Shown here one piece after another: positions 25,692 to 34,231 of a DNA stretch of 37,071 nucleotides (the stretch's first letter is position 1; every line of letters starts with the position of its first letter). Location of the stretch: positions 1 through 37,071 of the forward strand of contig JAZSAT010000003.1 in assembly GCA_045602025.1 (NCBI GenBank), written 5' to 3'. The translations under genes were made by a program, and so were the position numbers. The notes under the pieces are model-generated. The model saw only the letters and a list, made by a program, of their open reading frames with translations. It ran no database searches and was not told the origin of the DNA. The stretch is from RGIG5579 sp045602025. Its GTDB lineage: Bacteria; Bacillota; Clostridia; Oscillospirales; SIG627.

Positions 25692-26561
25692 TTATTTGAT
25701 ATGCTTAAAATTCCCGAAAATCTCATTTGCCTGCGTTACATTGGCAAAGGATCCGGGGTAATCCGCAATAATGCTTCTCAGCTTTGCGATCTGGTGCTTG
25801 TTGATGATACAAACCACCATCTTCATCTCTTTTCCCGAGTACATTCCCATAGCGGGAAGCACCGTCACACCGTGATGAAGCTTCTCCATAATTTCCCTTG
25901 ACATTTTTTCGTAGTCGGAGGTTATGATCTCAAATTTCAGCTGCTCTTTTCCGCCGCGCAAAATAGAATCGGAAACCTTGCTGGTCAAAAATGAATACAG
26001 AATGCAAAGGATCACCGGCTCCAGCTTATAGTCATATACGAAATAGGAGGCTCCCGCTACCGCACAATTCATTCCGAAAATGATCCAGACAAGATTGGTT
26101 TCGGGTCTTTTTTCGTGAACACAGGCCGCTGCAATATCCGTTCCGCCCGTCGATCCTCCTGCGCGGATCACTGTGCCGTAAATAAAACCATTGATCACGC
26201 CCGCCGTCAGCGGTGCTAAAATGGCACTGTTTTGGGTCTTATAGATAAAAGGTGCAAGATCGACGCCGTATTGAAAGAAAAGCAAAAACAAAGAAAAAGA
26301 AAGAGAAAACACAAAGCTTTTCAGCGCAAAATCCCGATCCAGCATAAAAAACGCCATCACACAAAGAGGAATGTTGATCAAAAGGCTCATATATCCCACG
26401 CTGAAATTCAATTTGTACTGGATCATCGTTGCAATACCGTTCAGCCCCGCCGGCGCAAAGGAATTTTCCAGGATCAGTATCCGATAATTCAGTGCCATAA
26501 GACATGCCATTACCAAAACAGCGGCATAAGAGAGGATCTTCTTTTTGATTTCTTTCTTCAT
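25692..26561 (-). CDS. YitT-family membrane protein (DUF161 and DUF2179)
   Basis: 289 residues from the ATG at 26561 (GAGGT 6 bases upstream); a GTG at 26582 is a weaker start. Five or six hydrophobic segments fill about residues 10-205, including the family motif region GGSTGGTDIAA near residue 140. The C-terminal DUF2179 domain runs from about 205 (IITSDYEKMSREIMEKLHHG) to the end, with GMYSGKEMKMVVCII. The transported substrate or function of this widespread family is not settled. It is divergent from a LysR gene, suggesting that regulator may control it. Confidence 0.93.
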   Translation of the reverse strand: MKKEIKKKILSYAAVLVMACLMALNYRILILENSFAPAGLNGIATMIQYKLNFSVGYMSLLINIPLCVMAFFMLDRDFALKSFVFSLSFSLFLLFFQYGVDLAPFIYKTQNSAILAPLTAGVINGFIYGTVIRAGGSTGGTDIAAACVHEKRPETNLVWIIFGMNCAVAGASYFVYDYKLEPVILCILYSFLTSKVSDSILRGGKEQLKFEIITSDYEKMSREIMEKLHHGVTVLPAMGMYSGKEMKMVVCIINKHQIAKLRSIIADYPGSFANVTQANEIFGNFKHIK

Positions 26562-26612
26562 CGTATACCTCACAAATTGCACTTGATTTTTTGTCTTCTT
26601 TCCGTTATACTA

Positions 26613-26641
26613 TCTATAACAAGTTTACATTGTTTTTGCAA
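26613..26641 (-). promoter_or_regulatory. Probable promoter of the YitT-family gene
   Basis: On the minus strand, TTGCAA (26636-26641), a 17-base spacer and TATAGA (26613-26618). An inverted repeat GTTATA-CTATC-TATAAC overlaps the -10 and could be a regulator site for the divergent LysR protein. A weaker plus-strand pair (TTTACA, 16 bases, TATAAC) could serve the LysR gene. Confidence 0.5.
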
Positions 26642-26673
26642 ACTTTATAACTTTATGAAATAGGCGGCGCTTT

Positions 26674-27549
26674 ATGGACATCAAAGTTTTGCGTAATTTT
26701 GTGGAAATCATCGATTCCGGATCTCTTACAGCAGCATCCAAAAAGCTCTTTATCGCTCAACCGGCACTTTCCAACCAATTAAAAGCACTGGAAAAGGAAA
26801 TGAACACCACACTGATCGAACGCAACTCCCGACATCAGAGGCTGACAGACGCAGGCAAGCTTTTTTACGATCGAGCCAAAAATATCATTCTTCTGGAAAA
26901 CACCATGTTCAGTGAGATCTGGGATGTTTGCGAGGGAGAGATCGGGTCTCTTAAGATCGCTACCATTCAATCGGCTGAGATCAATCTTCTTCAGGAGATC
27001 ATTCCCCTTTTTGTCAAGCAGTATCCCAATGTTACATACGAGATCATTGAAAGAGAAAGCGAAGAGATCGTTCGCCTTTTGGAAGACGGTGAGGCGGAGA
27101 TCGGCGTTATGAGCTCCCCCTTCCCCGTCAGTCCCGATATGGATATTTACCATATCAGTGACGAAAATCTCGTCTGCGCTTACGATCCCGATGTTTTCTC
27201 CTTTGATACCGACGAAGAAGAGATCTCTCTTCACGATCTGAAGGAAAAGCCCCTTCTGATCATACAGCGATACGAAAATATGTTTCTCTCTCTTTGTGAG
27301 AAGGAGCTGTTCTGCCCCAATATCCGTGCAAGGAATAAGCAATTGACCCTGAACCTGAAATGGGCAGAGGCAGGCCTCGGCATTGCCATTGTCCCGGAAA
27401 GCAGCCTATCCTACTGTCAGAAAAAGCTTTCCCACAAAACCATTACGGAAAAGGGCCTTACCACAAAAAGAGCCATCATCACGATGAAAAACAGCTTTCA
27501 TTCCAAAGCAATGGAAAACTTTTTATCCCTTTGCAAAGAAAAGCTATAG
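26674..27549 (+). CDS. LysR-family transcriptional regulator
   Basis: 291 residues. The winged helix-turn-helix is at residues 1-60 (MDIKVLRNFVEIIDSGSLTA, then KLFIAQPALSNQLKALEKEM). The effector-binding domain, of the type II periplasmic-binding fold, spans about 90-291, with IGVMSSPFPVSPDMD and GLGIAIVPESSL. Its length is normal. It acts in the cytoplasm, usually as a tetramer, and such genes often control the divergent neighbour, here the YitT-family gene (inference). The ribosome site is weak (AGGCGG). It converges on the trigger-factor-like operon and shares a terminator with it. Confidence 0.94.
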   Translation: MDIKVLRNFVEIIDSGSLTAASKKLFIAQPALSNQLKALEKEMNTTLIERNSRHQRLTDAGKLFYDRAKNIILLENTMFSEIWDVCEGEIGSLKIATIQSAEINLLQEIIPLFVKQYPNVTYEIIERESEEIVRLLEDGEAEIGVMSSPFPVSPDMDIYHISDENLVCAYDPDVFSFDTDEEEISLHDLKEKPLLIIQRYENMFLSLCEKELFCPNIRARNKQLTLNLKWAEAGLGIAIVPESSLSYCQKKLSHKTITEKGLTTKRAIITMKNSFHSKAMENFLSLCKEKL

Positions 27550-27581
27550 AAAGAATCCCACCAAGGTGGGATTCTTTTTTT
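27550..27581. terminator. Bidirectional terminator between LysR and trigger-factor-like operons
   Basis: AAAGAATCCCACC (27550-27562) pairs with GGTGGGATTCTTT (27565-27577), with T run after it on the plus strand. It lies within the few bases between the convergent stop codons. Confidence 0.85.
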
Positions 27582-28647
27582 ATGCAATGGGTACGGCCTC
27601 TTCCAGCATTTTCAAAAAGGTCTTGTCCCAACGGATGCACTCCCACATAATATCCTTGGTATAGTAGGTCTCAAAATCCGCGACTGAATCAAAAAGATCC
27701 TTTTCTTTTTCATAATATTCCTTCAGGCCCTTCTGATATTCCTTTTCGGAAAGCTCCACCTTCAGAAGGCGGGAAGCCTGAATACAAGCCATATCCTTTT
27801 TTACACGGTCATAAGCATCCTCTTTTGCCGCTGCCGATGCCTCATCTTCACTTATTTTCAAATAATCTGCCAAATACTTTTCGTAGCTGATCCCCATTTC
27901 TTCCGCAGAAGAGGCAATTTCACGGATATACCGATCCACATAAGCCTGGGTTTCTGCCTGAGGATATTTTTTCACGGTCACGCCATCCATAAATGCATCA
28001 AGGACCGCTTCCGCCTTCGCTGTTTCTTTTTGATCCAAGATATCCTGCTTCAGGCTTTCTCTGAAAGCCGCTACAGAAGAAAACCCGTCACCGATCTTCG
28101 AAACCGTTTCATCGGTGCATTCAGGGGGGACCACCTTAGTAGCAGAAAGGATTTTTCCTTCACACTCTACCGTCACACCTGCCCAGTCTCCCAGATTGGT
28201 ATCATTTTCGGGAAAGGTATAGGAGATCCTACAGGTATCCCCCACCCTTTTGCCGATCATTTCCTCTGCAAGCGCAGCATCAATGTCTCCGTTTCCGTCG
28301 TAGCCTACAAGGATCTCATAGTCATCAAGGGAATAATCGCTCATTTCTTTACCCTCATGATAAATGCGATAGCGAACCCTCACACTGTCATACATTTCAA
28401 TGGTATCGTTCTCTTTTTCCACATCCTTACCGTAGGTCAGAAGGATCTGAGATACCGCACGGTCGATCTCCTCCTCGGTACAAACACCGGTAGGGGAAAA
28501 CTTTGCCTCAATATGATCCCATTGTTCAATTTTCACATATTCGGCAAGGTCATAATCATACCGCTTGTTCTCTTGGCTTTGTCCGCAAGAAACCAAAAGG
28601 ATGGCGATCACGCAGACCATAAGCAAAAATGCTCTTGTTTTTTTCAT
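27580..28647 (-). CDS. Trigger-factor/FKBP-like lipoprotein, third copy
   Basis: 355 residues with a lipoprotein signal: MKKTRAFLLMVCVIAILLVS then C21 (lipobox LVSC). The middle (about 75-185) aligns by eye with the trigger-factor PPIase domain of the first copy (SVRVRYRIYHEGKEMSDYSL; EEMIGKRVGDTCRISYTFPE). However, the FIPGFE segment that forms the proline-binding pocket is replaced by NGDIDAALAEE, so isomerase activity is doubtful. The C-terminal 170 residues are a helical, SurA/trigger-factor-like chaperone arm. The ending DSVADFETYYTKDIMWECI is shared with its neighbours. It lies 11 bases downstream of the second copy. Probably a surface-anchored folding factor. Confidence 0.8.
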   Translation of the reverse strand: MKKTRAFLLMVCVIAILLVSCGQSQENKRYDYDLAEYVKIEQWDHIEAKFSPTGVCTEEEIDRAVSQILLTYGKDVEKENDTIEMYDSVRVRYRIYHEGKEMSDYSLDDYEILVGYDGNGDIDAALAEEMIGKRVGDTCRISYTFPENDTNLGDWAGVTVECEGKILSATKVVPPECTDETVSKIGDGFSSVAAFRESLKQDILDQKETAKAEAVLDAFMDGVTVKKYPQAETQAYVDRYIREIASSAEEMGISYEKYLADYLKISEDEASAAAKEDAYDRVKKDMACIQASRLLKVELSEKEYQKGLKEYYEKEKDLFDSVADFETYYTKDIMWECIRWDKTFLKMLEEAVPIA

Positions 28648-28658
28648 ATTCTACTCCC

Positions 28659-29762
28659 TTAAGGATTTACACACACGGCACCTTCAACAACTTTTTTCAG
28701 AGCCTTGTCCCAAAGGATGCTTTGGTAAAGTTTGTCTTCTCCGTAATGGGAAACAAATTCCTCCACAGAACCGAAGTCTTCCTCTTCGTTCTCAAAGTAT
28801 TCCAGAACACCCGCATCATATTCTTCCCGGGAAATTTCGATTCCCTGAAGGCGAACAAGCTGGGTGAAGATCATATCGTTCTTCACCTTTTCTTCTGCAA
28901 AAATGCGCGCCTCTTCGAGGAATTCTTCCATAGTCTCTTCCAAGTATACTTTTACCAGATCTTCGAAGCTTACATCGAATTTTTCAGCCAAAGCCTTGTA
29001 ATTTTCCTGATAGATTTGAATGTACTCCGCAATCTCCTTTTCGGGATAAGAGCGCACGCGCACCCCGTCTAAAAGGGCAAGCCAGACAGCACCGGCCTTT
29101 TCCATCTCTTTTGCTTCATATATGTCTTCCCTGACGGATTCGCGAAAAGCCTGAACCGAGTCAAACTCGCCTGCAAACACTTCCTGCACCCAGGCATCGA
29201 TCAATTCGGGGATCAGCGGCTTTTCTGTCTTTTTTACAACCGCCTTCAAAAGAACCGTCTGCCCGGAAAGGGGTGTTTCCACAAGCTCCGCAGGATAGGT
29301 ATATTCTACGCTTCTTTCCTCGCCGACTACAGCTCCGATCAGCTCTTCCCCCAAAACCGTTTCCACAGCGTTATCGGTTTGCAAACCAATGACGATTCCA
29401 TAATCGGTCTGGGTATAATCAGTCAGCACTTCACCGTTTTGCAAAATGTAAAAATCAACAGTCGCCCTGTTGTACCGTTCAAGAGGACCCGACTTTTCGG
29501 AAAAATCCGCAAAGGACAGCAAAATCTGAAAGATCGCTGCGTCCAATTCCTTTTCCGTTACGGTAATAGGATCCTCAAAAGAAGCCTCTACCGCAAAAAT
29601 ATCCCCCAAAGTGATGTACTGAGAAAGATCATAATCATACATTTCCTCCTTTTCTTCCTCTACAGGAAAAAAAGGAGGTGGCAAAGCATTTCTTTGTGAT
29701 GCCGAAAACAAAAGCGAAGACAGCAAAACAAAAGAAGCGATCACCCATCTTAAAATCTTCAT
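28659..29762 (-). CDS. Trigger-factor/FKBP-like exported protein, second copy
   Basis: 367 residues. The N-terminal hydrophobic segment (MKILRWVIASFVLLSSLLFS) has no cysteine, unlike its two neighbours, so it is either secreted or held by an uncleaved anchor. The FKBP-like middle (about 75-190) keeps VDFYILQNGEVLTDYTQ and GEELIGAVVGEERSVEYTYP but has lost the FIPGFE pocket motif. The C-terminal helical arm (about 195-367) ends in SVEEFVSHYGEDKLYQSILW, clearly paralogous to both neighbours. The ATG overlaps the stop of the first copy (ATGA), so translation is coupled. Confidence 0.8.
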   Translation of the reverse strand: MKILRWVIASFVLLSSLLFSASQRNALPPPFFPVEEEKEEMYDYDLSQYITLGDIFAVEASFEDPITVTEKELDAAIFQILLSFADFSEKSGPLERYNRATVDFYILQNGEVLTDYTQTDYGIVIGLQTDNAVETVLGEELIGAVVGEERSVEYTYPAELVETPLSGQTVLLKAVVKKTEKPLIPELIDAWVQEVFAGEFDSVQAFRESVREDIYEAKEMEKAGAVWLALLDGVRVRSYPEKEIAEYIQIYQENYKALAEKFDVSFEDLVKVYLEETMEEFLEEARIFAEEKVKNDMIFTQLVRLQGIEISREEYDAGVLEYFENEEEDFGSVEEFVSHYGEDKLYQSILWDKALKKVVEGAVCVNP

Positions 29763-30982
29763 GCTTCCTCTTTCACCGCATTTTCATAAATAATTTCTAA
29801 CACATGCGCCGTGATCAGCTGATGCTCAAAATAATCCGCGCCGTAGATCTCCATATAATCCGTAACCATCTCTTCTACGGAGTTATAATATCCTTCGCCT
29901 TGCTCCTCGTAGATTCCTCGGATCAGTGCGATGAGCTGCTCATCGGTATAGCTGATTTTTTCTTCCTTTGCAATGCTTCGGATCAAAAGATTTGACGCAA
30001 CAGATTCCTTGGCATATTCTTCCGTCTGAATTTTAAATTCATCGTAAGTGATCCCGAGCTGCTCCTGGCAAAAGGTCTCCCAGCTTGTCCCTTCCTCCTT
30101 GTACTGTCCGTAATACTCGGTATAGTGATTGCGATAGATCTCCATCTCCTTTTCAGGATAGCTTTTTACGGTACATTTTTCCAGAAGCGCATCCTGAAGG
30201 TAGCTGGAAAGATATGCGTAAGCGTTGTTTTCCTTTTCTCCCTTCAGCGCGCTCTTCAGCCATTTTCTTGCCTCGTCAACGGTTTTGAATTCGGTGGAAT
30301 AATTCTCATTGATCACCTTTACATCAAATTCCGGAATGGCAGGTCTTTGGAGCTCCTTTACCTTCACATAAAAGACAACATCCTTCCCAGCCACCTCTTT
30401 TTCGGCATAATAAGGGGAGAATTTCAGATTTAAAACCACCTCTTCCCCGATCTTTTTGCCGATAAGACCCTCTTCAAAGCCGGGAATAAAGGTTCCGCTG
30501 CCGATCAAGAGGGACTGATTCTCTGCAGTAGCACCCTCCTGCTCTTTTCCGTCAATCAGGCCTTTGTAATCTAAGGTGATCATATCAAATTTTTGAATTT
30601 CACCATCGGTAACAAGGGTATATTCGTCATCGGAAACCTCTGCTGCCAAAAAGATCTGCGTCAGATAGTCTTCTACATATTCATCCGTTATCTCCGAGGA
30701 AAGCACAGGGTCATCGGGATAAGAGATGCCTTTGTAAGGCGCGATTTCAAAATAAACGGAAAGATCCTCATACTGAAATTTCTTCTTTTCGTTATATTTT
30801 CCCTCGCGGTAATCAGAAGCATATGCCTTCAGAAAGGCTTCGTCTTTTTCCGTTAATGCTTGGGTAGTGGTTTCTGCAGTTTCCTCCTGAGTATTTTGCT
30901 CTTTTTCTTCTTTGGCACAGGAAACAAGAGAAAAAAGCATCACAAAAGCCAAGAGAAGAGCTGCTGTTTTTTTCAAACTCAT
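29759..30982 (-). CDS. Trigger-factor/FKBP-like lipoprotein, first copy
   Basis: 407 residues. The lipoprotein signal is MSLKKTAALLLAFVMLFSLV-SC, with C22 as the anchor. A Thr/Glu-rich linker follows to about residue 45. The PPIase domain at about 145-235 is canonical for trigger factor: MITLDYKGLIDGKEQEGATA, GSGTFIPGFEEGLIGKKIGE and SPYYAEKEVAGKDVVFYVKV. The C-terminal arm is helical to the end. The ribosome-binding N-domain of cytoplasmic trigger factor is absent, as expected for an exported protein. AGGAG precedes the ATG. It probably assists folding of secreted proteins at the outer face of the membrane (inference). Confidence 0.88.
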   Translation of the reverse strand: MSLKKTAALLLAFVMLFSLVSCAKEEKEQNTQEETAETTTQALTEKDEAFLKAYASDYREGKYNEKKKFQYEDLSVYFEIAPYKGISYPDDPVLSSEITDEYVEDYLTQIFLAAEVSDDEYTLVTDGEIQKFDMITLDYKGLIDGKEQEGATAENQSLLIGSGTFIPGFEEGLIGKKIGEEVVLNLKFSPYYAEKEVAGKDVVFYVKVKELQRPAIPEFDVKVINENYSTEFKTVDEARKWLKSALKGEKENNAYAYLSSYLQDALLEKCTVKSYPEKEMEIYRNHYTEYYGQYKEEGTSWETFCQEQLGITYDEFKIQTEEYAKESVASNLLIRSIAKEEKISYTDEQLIALIRGIYEEQGEGYYNSVEEMVTDYMEIYGADYFEHQLITAHVLEIIYENAVKEEA

Positions 30983-30991
30983 AAATACTCC

Positions 30992-31840
30992 TTATTTAAC
31001 ACTTTTCTTTGCGCCCGTCAGGGTGTTTTTCAAAAGAAGGGTAATGGTCATAGGTCCAACACCGCCGGGAACCGGGGTAATGTAAGAGGCCTTCTTTTCC
31101 ACGCTTTCAAAATCCACATCGCCGCAAAGGCCGTTTTCATCACGGTTCATCCCCACATCGATCACCACAGCACCTTCTTTTACCATATCCGATGTAACAA
31201 AGCGGGCTTTTCCCACAGCGGCAACCAAAATGTCCGCCTGGCGGCAAACAGAGGCAAGCTCCTCTGTACGGGAGTGACAAACGGTCACCGTTGCATTTTT
31301 ATGTAACAGCAGCATTGCCATCGGCTTTCCTACAATATTACTTCTGCCGATCACAACGGCTCTCTTTCCGGCGGGATCAATATCATATGCCTTCAAAAGC
31401 TCCATGATCCCCGCAGGTGTACAGGGTACGAAATCAAATTCCCCTGTCATAATTCTGCCTACATTTTCAAAAGAAAAGGCATCCACATCTTTTTTCGGAT
31501 CGATCCGAGCGATCACTTTTTTATCACTGATGTGCCTCGGCACGGGAAGCTGAACCAAAATACCGTGGATCTCGTCATCCTCATTCAGCCTATCAATGAG
31601 AGAAAGCAGCTCTTCCTCTTTCGTTTCCGCCGGAAGACGGTACTCTCTGGAAAGAAATCCGACCTCCTCACAGCCTCTTTTCTTATTTCTTACATAGATT
31701 GCAGAAGCGGGATCATCGCCCACCAGGATCACGGCAAGCCCGGGGCGTACCCCCTTTTCGTTTATAAGCTTTTCCGTTTCCTTGCGGATCTCTTCTCTCA
31801 GCTCTGCAGACGTCTTTTTTCCGTCAATGAGAATTGCCAT
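30992..31840 (-). CDS. folD: Bifunctional methylenetetrahydrofolate dehydrogenase/cyclohydrolase FolD
   Basis: Interconverts 5,10-methylene-, methenyl- and 10-formyl-tetrahydrofolate with NADP, in the cytoplasm, supplying one-carbon units. 282 residues, the normal length. Y49 and K53 in SAIYVRNKKRGCEEVG are the catalytic pair. GRSNIVGKPMA marks the nucleotide-binding loop, and PVPGGVGPMTI is the second signature near the C-terminus. It overlaps the end of lgt by 17 bases and lies 9 bases before the first trigger-factor-like gene, so one operon carries them. Confidence 0.97.
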   Translation of the reverse strand: MAILIDGKKTSAELREEIRKETEKLINEKGVRPGLAVILVGDDPASAIYVRNKKRGCEEVGFLSREYRLPAETKEEELLSLIDRLNEDDEIHGILVQLPVPRHISDKKVIARIDPKKDVDAFSFENVGRIMTGEFDFVPCTPAGIMELLKAYDIDPAGKRAVVIGRSNIVGKPMAMLLLHKNATVTVCHSRTEELASVCRQADILVAAVGKARFVTSDMVKEGAVVIDVGMNRDENGLCGDVDFESVEKKASYITPVPGGVGPMTITLLLKNTLTGAKKSVK

Positions 31841-32936
31841 CCTGTTCTTCCTCCGTCACAGCTTCCGGCTCCTCATCTTTTGCGGGAGCCTCTTTTTTCT
31901 TGCGGCCTTTTTTCGGCTTCTTTTCTTCTTTTACTTCTTCTGCGGGCTCCTCAGCCGGATTCTCTTCTTTTTCTTCTTCAGGCTCTTCCGTAGGAATTTC
32001 TTCTCCTGAAACCTCTTCGGAGGGAGCCCCTTCTTTTTCTTCCAAAACCTCTTCGACAGAAGCTTCCTCTTCCTTCTTTTCTTCGGGTAATTCTTCATCA
32101 GCCGCTTTATTCACTGCAGCTTCTTTTTTACCGTAAAGCATCAAAATCAGGAAAAGAGCAATACCTGCAAGAGCGGAAAAAATACCGATACACTGTGCAA
32201 GACGAAGGGGCCCGATCATCAAAGAATCTCCGCGAAGCCCTTCTACCAGCGTGCGTCCGATGCCGTACCACACAAGGTAAAAAGCAAACACCTGACCGTC
32301 TGCTTTTTTCAATCGATAGATCAAAAACATAGCAAGCAGAAACCCGGTAAAGGTGATCACAGATTCATAAAGGAAGGTGGGATGAACGGGACCGGTACCG
32401 TTTACCATCATTCCCCAGGGAAGATTGCAGGGAATATTCGGGTCACCGTAAGCCTCACCGTTGATAAAATTGCCCCAACGGCCAAGGGACTGTGCAATAA
32501 GAAGACCCGGGATCACAGCGTCGTACACCTTGAGCACCTTATGCTTTTTGATCTTGGCGATCACAAAAATAGTCAAAGCACCCACAAGCACGCCGCCGTA
32601 AATGGCAAGGCCACCGTTCCAGATGGAGATCATCTCGGAGAAGGTGTCGTATTCTTCAAGGCGGGCCAAAACATACATAAGACGTGCGCCGATGACACCG
32701 AGAGGAATGGTAAAAATAAAATAATCCAGGAAGGAATCCAGGTCATACCCTTCCCTCTTGACAGCATTGAACAAAATGATCGCGCAGGCAAGCACCATCG
32801 CCAGGCAAATGATAACACCGTACCAGGCAATGGAAAGCTTTCCAAACAGATCCTCCACCAAAAAACGGCTTAAAGTCCAAGGCCCCCAACCAAGTTCGGG
32901 GAAGGATACAATGGTATTGGACACAGCAAACATCAT
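31824..32936 (-). CDS. lgt: Prolipoprotein diacylglyceryl transferase with acidic C-terminal tail
   Basis: Transfers diacylglycerol from phosphatidylglycerol to the lipobox cysteine of prolipoproteins, in the membrane. 370 residues: the first 265 are a normal Lgt with about seven hydrophobic helices and the signature GRWGNFINGEAYG. The remaining 100 residues are an unusual tail of Glu, Lys, Pro and Ala (EEKKEEEASVEEVLEEKEGA; KKPKKGRKKKEAPAKDEEPE), likely disordered and cytoplasmic. GGAG lies 8-9 bases before the ATG, which overlaps the yfmH stop. Two lipoproteins downstream in the same operon are natural substrates. Confidence 0.96.
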   Translation of the reverse strand: MMFAVSNTIVSFPELGWGPWTLSRFLVEDLFGKLSIAWYGVIICLAMVLACAIILFNAVKREGYDLDSFLDYFIFTIPLGVIGARLMYVLARLEEYDTFSEMISIWNGGLAIYGGVLVGALTIFVIAKIKKHKVLKVYDAVIPGLLIAQSLGRWGNFINGEAYGDPNIPCNLPWGMMVNGTGPVHPTFLYESVITFTGFLLAMFLIYRLKKADGQVFAFYLVWYGIGRTLVEGLRGDSLMIGPLRLAQCIGIFSALAGIALFLILMLYGKKEAAVNKAADEELPEEKKEEEASVEEVLEEKEGAPSEEVSGEEIPTEEPEEEKEENPAEEPAEEVKEEKKPKKGRKKKEAPAKDEEPEAVTEEEQDGNSH

Positions 32937-34231
32937 ACTTTTTTCTCCTTTGCAGGTTTTACAACAGACATAACAAGGCGGCTTGGCTTATAAGACAAGC
33001 GAACCCTTCTTTGAATATCTTCAAAAGAAACTTCGGCAATGGTTTCGGGATAAGAGAGCATATCCGTACCCGAAAATGCAAAGTCCATAAAGTTTTCGGC
33101 AATTTCCGTGGTGGAATTCCAATCCTGAACTGCTCGGGCATAGACTGCCTTACGGCTGCGCTCAAAATCCTCTTTTTTGACCAGTGTCGATGCATTTTTC
33201 ACGGTTTCACGAATTCGGTTATACACCTGCTCGGGACGGCGGCTTTCACCAAACACAAGTAAATACCCGTAGCTTTTTGAAAGATTGTATTCAATGGAAA
33301 AACGGTCGCCGATCAGGCCTTCATCGTAAAGCCTATTATAAAGCTCACCCGATTTACCGAAAAGCATATCGGAAAGGATCTCGTGCTCTGCCTGCTTTTT
33401 TAAGATCTCTTCGGGGCGGCTCCTCTTTTTCAGATCGTCTTCCTTCATACCCACTGCAAAAAGGGGCGTTCCCACGGAAAATTCCTTTACGACCTTTTTC
33501 CTATTTATTCTCTTAGGCTCTGAAGGATATTTTCTTTCAATGTGCACATCCTCGCTTTTTGTCAGGATCTCATCCAGCACGGCCTTCACCTTCTTTTTAT
33601 CCCAAGGGCCGCACAAAACCAAAAGCATATTGTTCAGGTTATAGAAGGTATGGTAACAGCGGTAGAGAATATCGCTTGTAATATGAGAGATGGTCTCTTC
33701 CGTTCCCGCAATATCCACCTTCACATTGTGATTTACAAAAAGGGCATCCAAAAGCCCGTAATAAAGCTGATGAAAGGGTTCATCCGCGCACATACGGATC
33801 TCCTGGCCGATAATGCCCATCTCCTTTTCCACCGTCTCCGGCGTAAAATAAGGCTCGGTCACAAATTTCAGCAAAACCTTCAGGTTTTCGTAGTAATGAT
33901 CCGTTGCGGAAAACAGATACGCCGTCATTTCCGTGGAGGTAAAAGCGTTACAGCTTGCGCCAAGGGCGGCAAAATGAGAAAAAGTATCGCTTCCGTCTTC
34001 GTTTTCAAAAAGCTTGTGCTCCAAGAAATGAGCAATTCCGTCGGGCACCGTAACAAAATCCTGATCAGCATCCGTTTTGAAAACACGGTCTACCGAGCCG
34101 TAGCGGGTCCCGAAGAGGGCAAAGGCTTTTTTGTGTGCCTTGGGGATGATCACCACCTCAAGTCCCGAGGGGTGCTTTCCCTTTTCGTACATTTCACAAA
34201 GCTTTTCGTTTTTCTTTGTGTAGAAACGCAT
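32933..34231 (-). CDS. yfmH: M16 zinc peptidase, YfmH-type (EF-P modification associated)
   Basis: About 432 residues from the ATG at 34231; a GTG one codon earlier is also possible. The zinc motif HFLEH lies at residues 68-72 in GIAHFLEHKLFENEDG, with a downstream glutamate in EKEMGIIGQEIRM. It is thus the catalytic partner of the inactive homologue encoded just upstream. YfmF/YfmH pairs are linked to 5-aminopentanol modification of elongation factor P in Bacillus-type bacteria (established family annotation; the exact reaction is not visible here). Start and the yfmF stop share a base (TGATG), with AGGAGG upstream. Confidence 0.9.
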   Translation of the reverse strand: MRFYTKKNEKLCEMYEKGKHPSGLEVVIIPKAHKKAFALFGTRYGSVDRVFKTDADQDFVTVPDGIAHFLEHKLFENEDGSDTFSHFAALGASCNAFTSTEMTAYLFSATDHYYENLKVLLKFVTEPYFTPETVEKEMGIIGQEIRMCADEPFHQLYYGLLDALFVNHNVKVDIAGTEETISHITSDILYRCYHTFYNLNNMLLVLCGPWDKKKVKAVLDEILTKSEDVHIERKYPSEPKRINRKKVVKEFSVGTPLFAVGMKEDDLKKRSRPEEILKKQAEHEILSDMLFGKSGELYNRLYDEGLIGDRFSIEYNLSKSYGYLLVFGESRRPEQVYNRIRETVKNASTLVKKEDFERSRKAVYARAVQDWNSTTEIAENFMDFAFSGTDMLSYPETIAEVSFEDIQRRVRLSYKPSRLVMSVVKPAKEKKV

